64,000 nucleotides of DNA, from NCBI RefSeq assembly GCF_007753095.1, contig NZ_CP036348.1:186001-250000 (forward strand). Reading direction: 5' to 3'. Below, one piece after another: positions 17,046 through 25,480 of the stretch. Made by a program: the position numbers and the translations under genes. The notes beneath the pieces are model-generated. The model had not been told where the DNA came from, searched no databases, and worked only from the letters and a program-made list of their open reading frames with translations. The stretch comes from Rosistilla carotiformis. Lineage in GTDB: Bacteria > Planctomycetota > Planctomycetia > Pirellulales > Pirellulaceae. Numbering within the stretch: position 1 is the stretch's first letter; each line of letters begins with the position of its first letter.

Positions 17046-18914
17046 TTGAGAATTGCGTTCAGCCGGATCGGAGAATCGCAGCCGACGTATTTTAATACGT
17101 CCGAAGCGATTGTTCGTATCGGATCGGATCCGCATACGAACGATATCGTCCTGAAAAATCCTTATATCTCGCCAACCCACGCCATCCTCAATCGCAATGG
17201 ATCGCATTGGGAACTGACGCCGTTGGGTGACAACGAGGTGTTTGTCGGCGAGCAATCGGTGCGGATGGGCGAGCGTGCGATCATCGGACGATCCGAAGCG
17301 ATTCGGATCTTTCCGTTTACGCTGAAGTTGGAAGAGGCACCCGCTGCGGAGGACGCATCTGCGGGGATTTCGCAGCGTGTTTCGATGCTGATACTACAAA
17401 TCCATCGCGACCTACTGTCCCGATTGGATGTCTCGGACACCGACGATTCACGCCGGCAATCGGATCCGTTTCTGTTGCAAGTGGAACACGACATCGATGA
17501 GTTTTCGCGGTTGCACGGTCTCTTCAGCCAGGAGAATGCCGATCTGTTGATCGGGACCGCCGCGGCACGCACCGAAAGCTACATTTTGCAGCGGATGATT
17601 GAAGGCGAAGTCTCCGAGAAGGAAGGGGATGAACGCTGGACGCGGATGCTATCCAGTCGCCCCGACTTTGAGTCACGCTTGGAATCGTTAGCCGCCGCGT
17701 TGGAAGATGCGATGATTCCCGATCGCCACGCCGATCTCAGTCTGCGGATTGCGCGGGTCGAACGCATGTTTGCCTCGACCTGGGAGACCGAACTGAAGCA
17801 GCGGAACTATGACCACGAAAACGAACTGCTGCACTACCTCGCATGCTGCTATTTGAAGAAACAGGTGAAAGATATCCTGTTTGGATATGGGCCTCTGGAA
17901 GATCTCATTCGGATGCCCAACATCTCGGAAATCATGGTCGTCAGTCGGGATAAGATCTACGTCGAAAAAAATGGCGTGCTGGAAAAGTCGGGACGTCAGT
18001 TTGTGTCCGACGAAGTCACCGTCGCGATCATTGAACGGATTGTCAATCGCGTGGGACGACGGATCAATACGGCCGAACCTTTGGTCGACGCACGATTGTT
18101 GGATGGCAGCCGGGTCAACGCCGTGATCGCACCGCTGGCGCTCAGCGGACCCTGCTTGACGATCCGTAAGTTTCCTTCGAAGAAGATGTTGATCGACGAT
18201 CTGGTCAAGAAGGGAGCGTTGACGCCCGTGGCTCGCGATTTTTTGCGCGCATGTGTGGTCCACGGTTGTAATATTTTGATTTCCGGCGGAACGGGAACTG
18301 GCAAGACGACGTTGTTGAATTGTCTCAGCGACTTTATTCCCGATAAGGATCGGATCGTCACGATTGAAGACACGGCGGAACTGCAACTGCAGAAGGAACA
18401 TGTGGTGCGGATGGAGACGAAAACCGCGAACATCGAGGGAACGGGGGCCTATACCATTCGCGACCTTGTCAAAAATTCGCTCCGCATGCGCCCCGACCGG
18501 ATCGTCGTGGGAGAGTGCCGTGGGCCGGAGGCGCTCGACATGTTGCAGGCGATGAACACGGGGCACGATGGATCGATGACAACGATCCACGCGAATACGT
18601 CCGAAGACGTGATCCAACGTTTGGAGGTCTTGGTGCAATCGGCGGCCGATCTGCCGATCAGTTCAATCTACAGCCAGATCGGGTCGGCGATCGATTTGGT
18701 CGTTCAGTTGACTCGGCATTCCAATGGCAGACGCTGCGTCACGCAGATCACCGAATTTGTCGGCTACGACAAGGCGCAAGGCATCTTGCGAACGAAGGAT
18801 TTGTTTCGACAAGAATCCCACAACGACGACCTCATGCCGACTGGCGCTCTGCCGACGTTTATGGGCGAATTGATCGAAGACAAGCTGATCGACTTGGATA
18901 CCTTTTATCGTTAG
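17046..18914 (+). CDS. FHA-CpaF fusion secretion ATPase
   Basis: 622 aa. An N-terminal FHA domain (about 1-100; IRIGSDPHTNDIVLKNPYIS, PTHAILNRNGSHWELTPL) is followed by a helical linker and a complete CpaF ATPase. The ATPase has LEDLIRMPNISEIMVVSRDK, DARLLDGSRVNAVIAP, Walker A GGTGTGKTT (Lys near 420), IEDTAELQL, Walker B DRIVVGECRG and His box TTIHANT. I chose the TTG at 17046, with AAGGGG 6 bases upstream. A GTG at 17016 would add MGCRFCKGLR. It lies 9 bases before tadB. FHA-fused CpaF links ATPase placement to a phosphothreonine signal (inference from domain chemistry). Confidence 0.88.
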   Translation: MRIAFSRIGESQPTYFNTSEAIVRIGSDPHTNDIVLKNPYISPTHAILNRNGSHWELTPLGDNEVFVGEQSVRMGERAIIGRSEAIRIFPFTLKLEEAPAAEDASAGISQRVSMLILQIHRDLLSRLDVSDTDDSRRQSDPFLLQVEHDIDEFSRLHGLFSQENADLLIGTAAARTESYILQRMIEGEVSEKEGDERWTRMLSSRPDFESRLESLAAALEDAMIPDRHADLSLRIARVERMFASTWETELKQRNYDHENELLHYLACCYLKKQVKDILFGYGPLEDLIRMPNISEIMVVSRDKIYVEKNGVLEKSGRQFVSDEVTVAIIERIVNRVGRRINTAEPLVDARLLDGSRVNAVIAPLALSGPCLTIRKFPSKKMLIDDLVKKGALTPVARDFLRACVVHGCNILISGGTGTGKTTLLNCLSDFIPDKDRIVTIEDTAELQLQKEHVVRMETKTANIEGTGAYTIRDLVKNSLRMRPDRIVVGECRGPEALDMLQAMNTGHDGSMTTIHANTSEDVIQRLEVLVQSAADLPISSIYSQIGSAIDLVVQLTRHSNGRRCVTQITEFVGYDKAQGILRTKDLFRQESHNDDLMPTGALPTFMGELIEDKLIDLDTFYR

Positions 18915-18923
18915 CGGCGGATC

Positions 18924-19763
18924 ATGAGTTTATTGCTAGGATCAATGTGCGTCTTTGCGGCGGTGTTTCTCGTCTGTCAGTCGCTCGGTCCCGTTTGGGA
19001 CCGGATCACCGATCGCTATCTGGCCGACATCAAGCCCAAGCTTGCCCGATTGAGTGTGTCGGATGAACAATTGCACACATGGATGCGATGGTGGGGGATC
19101 ACGTTTGTTGCCACAATCGTGTTGTTTACTTTTATATTAGGCATGCCTCCGATCGCTTTGTTCGCCGCGTTCATCGTATTTATCGCGCCGCGGTACATGA
19201 TCGACCTGTGGATCCAAAGGCACCGAATCGTGTTGCGAGATCAACTGGTTCGGGCCACCGTGGGAGTCGCCAACGGTTGTCGCGCGGGCCTGGGCTTGCC
19301 TCAGGCGATCGAAAAGGTTGCCTTCGATACCCAAGCGCCGTTGGCAAATGAGCTGAAGCGAATCACCCGCGACTATCGCGCCGGACGGCCGTTGCAAGAT
19401 GCGATTCGCGAAGTCAAAGAGCGGCTTGATTTGGATGCCTTCACAACGTTCGCGTCGGCGATGACGGTCACGTTGGAAAAGGGAGGGAACGTGGCGATGG
19501 CGTTGGATCGCATCAGCCAGGGGCTACAGGAATCGCAGCGGCTGGAACGGAAGCTGGAGGCGGACACGGCGGCGGGACGCAAGATGGCCTTGATTCTGAG
19601 CCTCTTCCCAATTGGATTCCTCGGACTGTTTTACATGCTCGATCCGATTTCCATGGCGGTATTGTTTGGCACACTGATGGGGCAACTTGTGCTTTTGGTC
19701 GTGCTCGTCATTGTCTATGTGTCGTGGGAATGGTGCCTGCGCATTTTGGATATCGACTTCTAA
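18924..19763 (+). CDS. tadB: TadB-like F-domain platform protein (second locus)
   Basis: 279 aa. Membrane segment LLLGSMCVFAAVFLVCQSL at the N-terminus, a hydrophobic pair near residues 60-95 (ITFVATIVLFTFILG, IALFAAFIVFIAP), then a T2SSF domain (RDQLVRATVGVANGCRAGLG, LPQAIEKVAFDTQAPLANEL) and a hydrophobic C-terminus. It directly follows the FHA-CpaF fusion and precedes tadC with a 13-base gap. Distinct in sequence from the tadB at 1,108-2,076. Confidence 0.86.
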   Translation: MSLLLGSMCVFAAVFLVCQSLGPVWDRITDRYLADIKPKLARLSVSDEQLHTWMRWWGITFVATIVLFTFILGMPPIALFAAFIVFIAPRYMIDLWIQRHRIVLRDQLVRATVGVANGCRAGLGLPQAIEKVAFDTQAPLANELKRITRDYRAGRPLQDAIREVKERLDLDAFTTFASAMTVTLEKGGNVAMALDRISQGLQESQRLERKLEADTAAGRKMALILSLFPIGFLGLFYMLDPISMAVLFGTLMGQLVLLVVLVIVYVSWEWCLRILDIDF

Positions 19764-19776
19764 GGAGACAGTGACC

Positions 19777-20673
19777 ATGGGAATGATGACCTGCCTTTTG
19801 ACTGCCGCCGCAGTCGCTTTGTTGTGCTACACCGTGTTGGATATCTCCACATCGCGGCGAGTCGTCGATCCACAGGGAGGGCGTTTTGAGCAGCAACGAC
19901 GTGAGGCATTGCGCAAGGCGAATGCGGCGTATCGGTACGGCGAACCGTTGATCGATCAATGGAACACGATCTGGCCCAGCAACGCACCGATCTTGGCAGC
20001 AACCGATGAGCATCTGCATGCGGCGGGGATTCGCGAGCCGTGGAAGCCGCAGGAGTACCTCAACGTCAAACGATTGGAGGGGATCGGTATCGCGGTCGGC
20101 TGTTTTTTAACTGGGCTCTTTATCCTGGAATATTCGATCGTGGCGTCGCTGTTCATTGGGCTCATCGCTTTTTCGATCCAGCAATCGGTTTCGGCGCGAA
20201 CGTTGAAGAGCCAGGCGATCGTGCGACAAATGCGTCTGAAACGACGATTCGCAGGCGTGATTGAATTGATGGCGTTGATGATGGAAGTCGGGGCGGGGTT
20301 CCAAGAAGCGTTGCAGACGGCGGCTCGCGAATCGCAAGGAACTCCGTTGGGCGAGGAGTTGGGATTGGTGGAAAAAGAGATTGCCATGGGGGCGTTGCGG
20401 AGCAAGGCCTTGTTGGGATTTGCCGATCGCAATCGCGATCCCGACATGACCGAAGTCATCATGTCGATCAATGAAGGAGAAGAATTAGGAACCCCCGTCA
20501 CGACAATCCTGCGCCGGCAAGCCGATCAGATGCGGCAGAAGCGTTCGCAGTGGGCAGAGAAGGCTGCGGAAGAATCGCAGGTCGCGATCGTCTTTCCTGC
20601 AATGTTGATCATGGTTGCCTGTTTGTTAATCGTTGTCGCTCCGTTTGTGTTGTCGGTGCTACCTGGGATCTAA
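19777..20673 (+). CDS. tadC: TadC-like F-domain platform protein (second locus)
   Basis: 298 aa. ATG at 19777 with AAGGAG upstream (19763-19768). N-terminal membrane segment (CLLTAAAVALLCYTVLDI), a membrane pair around 95-140, a T2SSF domain (RFAGVIELMALMMEVGAGFQ) and the TadC hallmark RQKRSQWAEKAAEESQVAIV before the last membrane segment (MLIMVACLLIVVAPFVLSV). Next to tadB, completing the platform of the second Tad apparatus. Confidence 0.86.
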   Translation: MGMMTCLLTAAAVALLCYTVLDISTSRRVVDPQGGRFEQQRREALRKANAAYRYGEPLIDQWNTIWPSNAPILAATDEHLHAAGIREPWKPQEYLNVKRLEGIGIAVGCFLTGLFILEYSIVASLFIGLIAFSIQQSVSARTLKSQAIVRQMRLKRRFAGVIELMALMMEVGAGFQEALQTAARESQGTPLGEELGLVEKEIAMGALRSKALLGFADRNRDPDMTEVIMSINEGEELGTPVTTILRRQADQMRQKRSQWAEKAAEESQVAIVFPAMLIMVACLLIVVAPFVLSVLPGI

Positions 20674-20676
20674 TAC

Positions 20677-21411
20677 ATGATGAGTTTTCGAGTTTCCGTG
20701 TTGGTGGATGGCAATCCCGTTGCCACGCATGAAATCGTCCGCGGGAAATATAGCTTGGGCAGCAGTTCGAACGGTCCGATCGTGGTGAACCATGGAGAAG
20801 TGGCGGCGGTTGCTGCGGTGATTGAAGTCACTGGCGACGTGGTTTTCTTGGAGAATCGCAACGATTTTCCGATCTTTGTCGGTGCCGAACAAGTCGCTCC
20901 CCGAGGCGTCGCGGAATGGAGAACCGGATCCTTGGTTCAATTGACGCGCAGCGTGACGCTCGGGTTGGAAGCCGTCGGTGCCAACGTGGCGAGTGTTAGC
21001 ACCAGCGAGGTCGCTGCAAAGAAGTCACAAAATTCGACGATGCAAATTGGAGTGATCATTCTTTGCGCTGTGCTCGGATATTACATGTTGGCGAACGAAT
21101 CGAAGTCGAATAACGCCGGTAGCGGAACCGGTGATGGTAACGTTGTCCAATTCGACGATGTGATCAAAGGCTTCGAGTTGGCGGGCGGAAGTGATTTTGA
21201 AAAACTCACTTATGAAGAGCGAACACTGCTGGGCTACCTGACCGAAGCGAGGTCGTTGGAGCAGCGGTTGGGAAAGGCTGGCAAGGAACAGACGCTCGCT
21301 GCCTATGAATTGGTGCTCAGCTCACGTTTGCATTACGATTCGCAACTGAAGAGTGACGTGGCAACTCAAGCGGCCGAGTTCGCATCCCATCGCATTGCCG
21401 TTCTGAAGTGA
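20677..21411 (+). CDS. FHA-like membrane protein ending the rightward tad operon
   Basis: 244 aa. Residues 1-105 look like a weakly conserved FHA-type beta fold (RVSVLVDGNPVATHEIVRGK, VVNHGEVAAVAAVIEVTGDV), without the canonical SxxH/NG residues. A membrane segment follows (MQIGVIILCAVLGYYML), then a Ser/Gly/Asn linker and a helical C-terminus (LTYEERTLLGYLTEARSLEQ). The start is 3 bases after the tadC stop. Function unknown. The position suggests an anchor for the FHA network in the apparatus. The FHA assignment is tentative. Confidence 0.6.
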   Translation: MMSFRVSVLVDGNPVATHEIVRGKYSLGSSSNGPIVVNHGEVAAVAAVIEVTGDVVFLENRNDFPIFVGAEQVAPRGVAEWRTGSLVQLTRSVTLGLEAVGANVASVSTSEVAAKKSQNSTMQIGVIILCAVLGYYMLANESKSNNAGSGTGDGNVVQFDDVIKGFELAGGSDFEKLTYEERTLLGYLTEARSLEQRLGKAGKEQTLAAYELVLSSRLHYDSQLKSDVATQAAEFASHRIAVLK

Positions 21412-21489
21412 AGGGGCTGAAACCGAACGCGACGAGAGGAAACGTTTGCTTGGGAAGCATTAGGTAGGGGTGATTCGTCATTGTGGATC

Positions 21490-22275
21490 TTATTCGACAA
21501 CCCGAAGGACGATCAGGGTCGATGTGTCGTCTTGGTTGTCGCTGCGAAGGATGGAAAAAGCATGCCCCTGTTTTTTCGCGATCCATTGATCTGGGGTCTG
21601 CGCGTCGGCGACGATCTCCCAGCCGAGGGTTTGCCATTGTTCATTGAGTAATTCTTGAGGGGCTTCGGTCGTCATGAATTTCGCTGCCATGGTGCCATCG
21701 CGGTTGTCGCGCGTCGCGGTCACCACGGTCTGTGGCAGCGTGGGGATGAAGGTTAGTTCACGGTCCGGCGCATTGAAGTGCGGACGGACCGAGAGAAGCG
21801 TCTGACTGCCGGGATCGCCAATCAAGATCCGGAACACCCATAGGTTGTCTTCGAGGTCGGTGAACAGAGCCATCGTCGCGGCGGTCTGGTCGACCAAGCG
21901 ACGACGGAGTGTTGCGGTCGTGGTGACCTCCGGTTGCATTCCTTCTACTAATTGAAGGATCGATTCGTTGATCGAGGTTGGTGGGACCTTGCCGCTTGGC
22001 TGTCTGGGTTCATTGAGCAACGCGATGCGTGCTTCGGTGGGTTGACTGAATTTTTGAGAACCCACTTCGACGTCCGGACCTTCAAAACTCCAGTGCCCAT
22101 CGTTCGTCAGGTCACATATCGCCGCCGTTGCCTTGAAGGCGGCAGTCGACTCATCTGCGGCTGCTTGAGTCGCTGGGGCAGGCGTAGGGCGAAGCCACGT
22201 TGCAGGTGCTTTTAAGAGCCAAAAGGTGAGGCAGAGCACTGCAGCGATCGCAATCGATCTGGAGACGATCTTCAT
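21490..22275 (-). CDS. Membrane-anchored periplasmic protein, end of pilin operon
   Basis: 261 aa. ATG at 22275 followed by a signal-anchor (MKIVSRSIAIAAVLCLTFWL). The remainder is predicted extracytoplasmic, with no family I recognise. Visible segments include GHWSFEGPDVEVGSQKFSQP and WIAKKQGHAFSILRSDNQDD. A longer in-frame reading to 22458 runs antisense through the upstream gene and is not used. Last gene of the leftward pilin operon, 11 bases after the TadE-like gene, so probably a pilus accessory protein. Confidence 0.68.
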   Translation of the reverse strand: MKIVSRSIAIAAVLCLTFWLLKAPATWLRPTPAPATQAAADESTAAFKATAAICDLTNDGHWSFEGPDVEVGSQKFSQPTEARIALLNEPRQPSGKVPPTSINESILQLVEGMQPEVTTTATLRRRLVDQTAATMALFTDLEDNLWVFRILIGDPGSQTLLSVRPHFNAPDRELTFIPTLPQTVVTATRDNRDGTMAAKFMTTEAPQELLNEQWQTLGWEIVADAQTPDQWIAKKQGHAFSILRSDNQDDTSTLIVLRVVE

Positions 22276-22286
22276 GGAGTGTGCGT

Positions 22287-22763
22287 TTATCGGAAGAAGC
22301 TGAATATCGAGTTGAGGATAGTCGCACCAGCACTTGCCGCGGACACGCCCATCCGAACGGCGATATCGAAGCGATCGTCCATGTTCACCTGTTGATGATC
22401 CCAGGTTCCCGCGAGCACGGCGGTTTTGCTGGTAGGTCGGGTGGACGAACCAAGCCAACCCGCGATCCGAATGTTTTCTTCCGCTTCCCCGGAAACCATT
22501 CCGAGCGTCGGCCGGTCCAGGCGTTCCATGGGAGCATCGCGAACGTAATTTTGCGACTTTAGGTTGGTCGAAGTTTGTGTGGGAGCGGTCCGTAGTGTCC
22601 AGACATGCCGCCGAGCCTCGATCGCTGCCTGGTGCTTACCAATCGATGCCTTGCCAACGGACCACATCGTCGCAACGACCAGCAGCAGGAACGGAAGCCC
22701 CATCACAAGCTCCAGTGGTGCCATGCCACGGCGTGATCGATAGTGGATGCGATTGGTTTTCAT
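22287..22763 (-). CDS. TadE-like pseudopilin
   Basis: 158 aa. The leader RSRRG is followed by MAPLEL (Glu at +5) and the hydrophobic VMGLPFLLLVVATMW: a type IVb prepilin-like N-terminus. I chose the ATG at 22763, 14 bases after the upstream stop. An in-frame ATG at 22796 would overlap that gene and add MHSRTTSATSV. The C-terminus is hydrophobic (ATILNSIFSFF). It lies between a TadG-like gene and the anchored protein. Confidence 0.74.
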   Translation of the reverse strand: MKTNRIHYRSRRGMAPLELVMGLPFLLLVVATMWSVGKASIGKHQAAIEARRHVWTLRTAPTQTSTNLKSQNYVRDAPMERLDRPTLGMVSGEAEENIRIAGWLGSSTRPTSKTAVLAGTWDHQQVNMDDRFDIAVRMGVSAASAGATILNSIFSFFR

Positions 22764-22776
22764 TACAGATGTTGCG

Positions 22777-24417
22777 CTAGTGGTTCGTGAGTGCATAGCC
22801 GGGCAGCCCCGAGGTCATTACGTCGCGGATATCTTGGTCTTGAACGCCGGCCAAAAAGCCCACTTTGCCGAGTTTGTAATTTGTTACCGGAGTCAGTTTT
22901 GCTTGCCAGTTGAGCCGGATCTGCGGTTCGCTTGCGGAACGGAAAATGTCCCCAAGCGACGACAGGAAACTAGGGTTGCCGTTGTATTCTGGTACACCAC
23001 TCGACCAGTTTAGGGTGTCCCATGCTTGGTCGGGTTGTTTGGTCCCGGATCCGGTGCGTAGGTCTTGCTTGTTGTTGGCGTTGTAAATCATCGACTGTGC
23101 AAAGCAGATTACTCCCGTTGGGTTTTCTTGTCGGAAGATCGCAGAGGCGGCGAGTTTTGGTGCTGAGTTGCTTTTAGCGAACACTAAATTGCAAAATCGA
23201 TCATCGATTTCACGAGAAGCTGCTTGAGGGTTCGTGGAATCGTTCCAACGTTCATTGCCCTTGGAGTATCCGCCAGCGGTTGCATTAACACCACGAACCA
23301 CAAGGAGTTGGATTCCTTTTCCTTTTTCTCCACTTCCACCTCCGCGGTAGTTGATGACTGTTAAATGGTTGGAGTAGTTTGACCCTGTTTTGGTACGCAA
23401 CCATTCACTGGATTGCAACGTGTAGGTTGTAACCCAACGCGTGTAGAACGTGGAAGCTAAACTGGTCGGTGCGATGAGCATCGCGTCGGCGATCGGCTTT
23501 CCCCATGACAATGCCCATGGATGTGTAGCGCGTATTAATTGTGATCGCTTTTCATCGCCGAGTTCACCTTTGGGTTTTTCAGGCTCAACAGGTAAGCTTG
23601 CGATATGAGTGTAGTCGTGTCGGACGCCGTGTTCGGCGGCGATCTTATCGATGGCGTTAGACGTCGTTAGAGGAATGGTCGTGGCGATAAGCTTTTGGTG
23701 AATGTCCAATGCTCGAATTGCATCAGGAATGCCTTTTTTAGGAACACGCAGTCCTTTGGCGACTACATTTTCAACACCATGAAGATATTTATACTCCAGT
23801 CCGATTAAATGTTCTGATGCTTGAAGACCTCTTAAAGTTCCTGCCAGTGCTGCTTTGGAGATGGGTTCAGGGTCGATCAACCACGCGAAGTATGTTTTGG
23901 CATGTGCGGCGTAAAGTATAAGCATTTGAATCCGCAGTACCAGTTTGGCTTGGAATATTGCGGAATTGCGATCCGCACTTGTTTTCTTGCTGACTGAATC
24001 GTGCCCTTTGAATGGGAAAGCCGGGAGATGTTTCCCAAACGACGCAACTAGCAATGCAGCATCGGTGGTGACCATTTCAAATTCGTTGTTAGCGCCAGAA
24101 TGCTCATCCAGGTGTTTTCCTCCCAACGCATGATGCAAGACGTACAGCGCGTTGAGTTCACCGATCAGGTGATTCGAGGCAGTGATCGTGTTCATGCCAC
24201 GCGCGGTCCAGACGCTGCTGGAGTAGGCCATGGCGTCGGCGGCGTTCTGGGTTTCGATTTTCACCGCGACCGTTTTTCCGGTGTTGTAGACAAACGCGGT
24301 CATCACAAGGAAGAAGAGGATGGCGACCAGGACGGCCCAAACCATCATGCCCTCTTCGTCCCGATGCCAGCGTTTGACGCGAGCGGTTACCGCATGCGCA
24401 ATGTTTTTCCCGTTCAT
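22777..24417 (-). CDS. TadG-like pilus-assembly protein
   Basis: 546 aa. N-terminal MMVWAVLVAILFFLVMTAF membrane segment in a TadE/G-like domain (VYNTGKTVAVKIETQNAADA), followed by a large extracytoplasmic region without known motifs. ATG at 24417 with AGAGGG upstream; an in-frame start at 24456 overlaps the upstream gene. Roughly 23,190-24,080 is visibly richer in A/T than its flanks, as surface-exposed segments that diversify often are. Its position in the Flp operon supports a structural or tip role. Confidence 0.72.
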   Translation of the reverse strand: MNGKNIAHAVTARVKRWHRDEEGMMVWAVLVAILFFLVMTAFVYNTGKTVAVKIETQNAADAMAYSSSVWTARGMNTITASNHLIGELNALYVLHHALGGKHLDEHSGANNEFEMVTTDAALLVASFGKHLPAFPFKGHDSVSKKTSADRNSAIFQAKLVLRIQMLILYAAHAKTYFAWLIDPEPISKAALAGTLRGLQASEHLIGLEYKYLHGVENVVAKGLRVPKKGIPDAIRALDIHQKLIATTIPLTTSNAIDKIAAEHGVRHDYTHIASLPVEPEKPKGELGDEKRSQLIRATHPWALSWGKPIADAMLIAPTSLASTFYTRWVTTYTLQSSEWLRTKTGSNYSNHLTVINYRGGGSGEKGKGIQLLVVRGVNATAGGYSKGNERWNDSTNPQAASREIDDRFCNLVFAKSNSAPKLAASAIFRQENPTGVICFAQSMIYNANNKQDLRTGSGTKQPDQAWDTLNWSSGVPEYNGNPSFLSSLGDIFRSASEPQIRLNWQAKLTPVTNYKLGKVGFLAGVQDQDIRDVMTSGLPGYALTNH

Positions 24418-24436
24418 GGCTCGACCCTCTGATGTG

Positions 24437-25285
24437 TTAGATGTCGTGCGGCACATATGGCACCTCTAATCGTCCCGAACGTGTGAGAGCGGCTTCGCTG
24501 GGAAGCGTCACGGTGGTGGTGATCCGCCGAGCGTAAAAGTTGCCTTCCGCCGGGCCGCTGCCCCACATTGCGAAGATCGGAGCGCCAAGCGGTATTTGCA
24601 ATGGCATCCAATAGGCAACCTGCACTTCGACCTGGTCGTTGAAGCGTGTGATGTCGTTCGAGTTCTTGACGGTCGCCTTGGTAAGTGTTCCTGCCACCAG
24701 GATCTTTTGGTTGATGTAGCTGGTCGTGGCGATCGCGTCGGGATTGCGAATGACGCGCGATGGCGTCGACGATTCGCTGATCCCGGCGAAGCCTTGATAG
24801 GCAAGGTTGTAGAGTGGCGACTGGAGGATCAAGTTCGCCCCGCCAGCGCTGGGCAATTGGCTGGTTAATAAACGTTCGACCTGCGGTTGTTTGACTCCGG
24901 CGGCAAAAGGGACCATGCCAAGTGCCGCGGCGCGATCGGCATAGTAGTCGACATGCTCGCGGCTCTGAGAATCCGAATTCCACTGCGCCCCTTGCCATAC
25001 GATTGCCGCCCGTGCTGCGCCATACGCCGCGTGCATGGTGCCGATCTTCGCTAGCAGGATGAAGGTCCCTTGCAGCGCACAACAAAAGATCAGCATCGCA
25101 AAGGGGAGCGTCAGGAGATACGGGAGCGTGTACGAAGCTCCTGATTCATCTCGCAGGAACGCTCGAATCCCTTGCCAACGGTTCTGCAGGAACGCATGCC
25201 GGGTCAATGCGATCAACGCGACTAGCGACACACTCCAAATGACCCAAACTGATTCTACGGATTCGAGCAGCATTGGGAGAGTCAT
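24437..25285 (-). CDS. TadE-like protein with two membrane segments
   Basis: 282 aa. An N-terminal membrane segment (VWVIWSVSLVALIALTRHAF) precedes a second, TadE-like one (DESGASYTLPYLLTLPFAML). Position +5 after the Gly is Leu, not Glu, so normal prepilin processing is doubtful. The rest is a periplasmic domain. The start is 14 bases from the stop of the 59-aa pseudopilin and its stop is 19 bases before the TadG-like gene. Confidence 0.68.
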   Translation of the reverse strand: MTLPMLLESVESVWVIWSVSLVALIALTRHAFLQNRWQGIRAFLRDESGASYTLPYLLTLPFAMLIFCCALQGTFILLAKIGTMHAAYGAARAAIVWQGAQWNSDSQSREHVDYYADRAAALGMVPFAAGVKQPQVERLLTSQLPSAGGANLILQSPLYNLAYQGFAGISESSTPSRVIRNPDAIATTSYINQKILVAGTLTKATVKNSNDITRFNDQVEVQVAYWMPLQIPLGAPIFAMWGSGPAEGNFYARRITTTVTLPSEAALTRSGRLEVPYVPHDI

Positions 25286-25299
25286 CGTAGCGAACCTTA

Positions 25300-25479
25300 T
25301 TAAAGAAGCGGGCTACCCACCATCGAACCGACTACCGTAAAAACCACACGCAGCGCTTGGATCGCGTGGTAAGCGCTGTAGGCAAACAACGGAAACATCA
25401 CCGCGGTGAGCATGACCACTTCGAGCGACGACATTCCTCGACGGGTCGACGGGGCGGGACGACGGATCGCGGCTTGCAT
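25300..25479 (-). CDS. 59-aa pseudopilin
   Basis: A short gene read directly from the sequence. The N-terminus MQAAIRRPAPSTRRG ends in a Gly cleavage site. MSSLEVVMLTAVMFPLF follows, with Glu at +5 and a hydrophobic core: a good type IVb prepilin motif. The tail is short (FTVVGSMVGSPLL). The ATG at 25479 lies one base after the TAG of the prepilin-peptidase gene (25481-25483), so translation is likely coupled. A minor pilin or Flp partner is plausible. Confidence 0.7.
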   Translation of the reverse strand: MQAAIRRPAPSTRRGMSSLEVVMLTAVMFPLFAYSAYHAIQALRVVFTVVGSMVGSPLL

Positions 25480-25480
25480 C

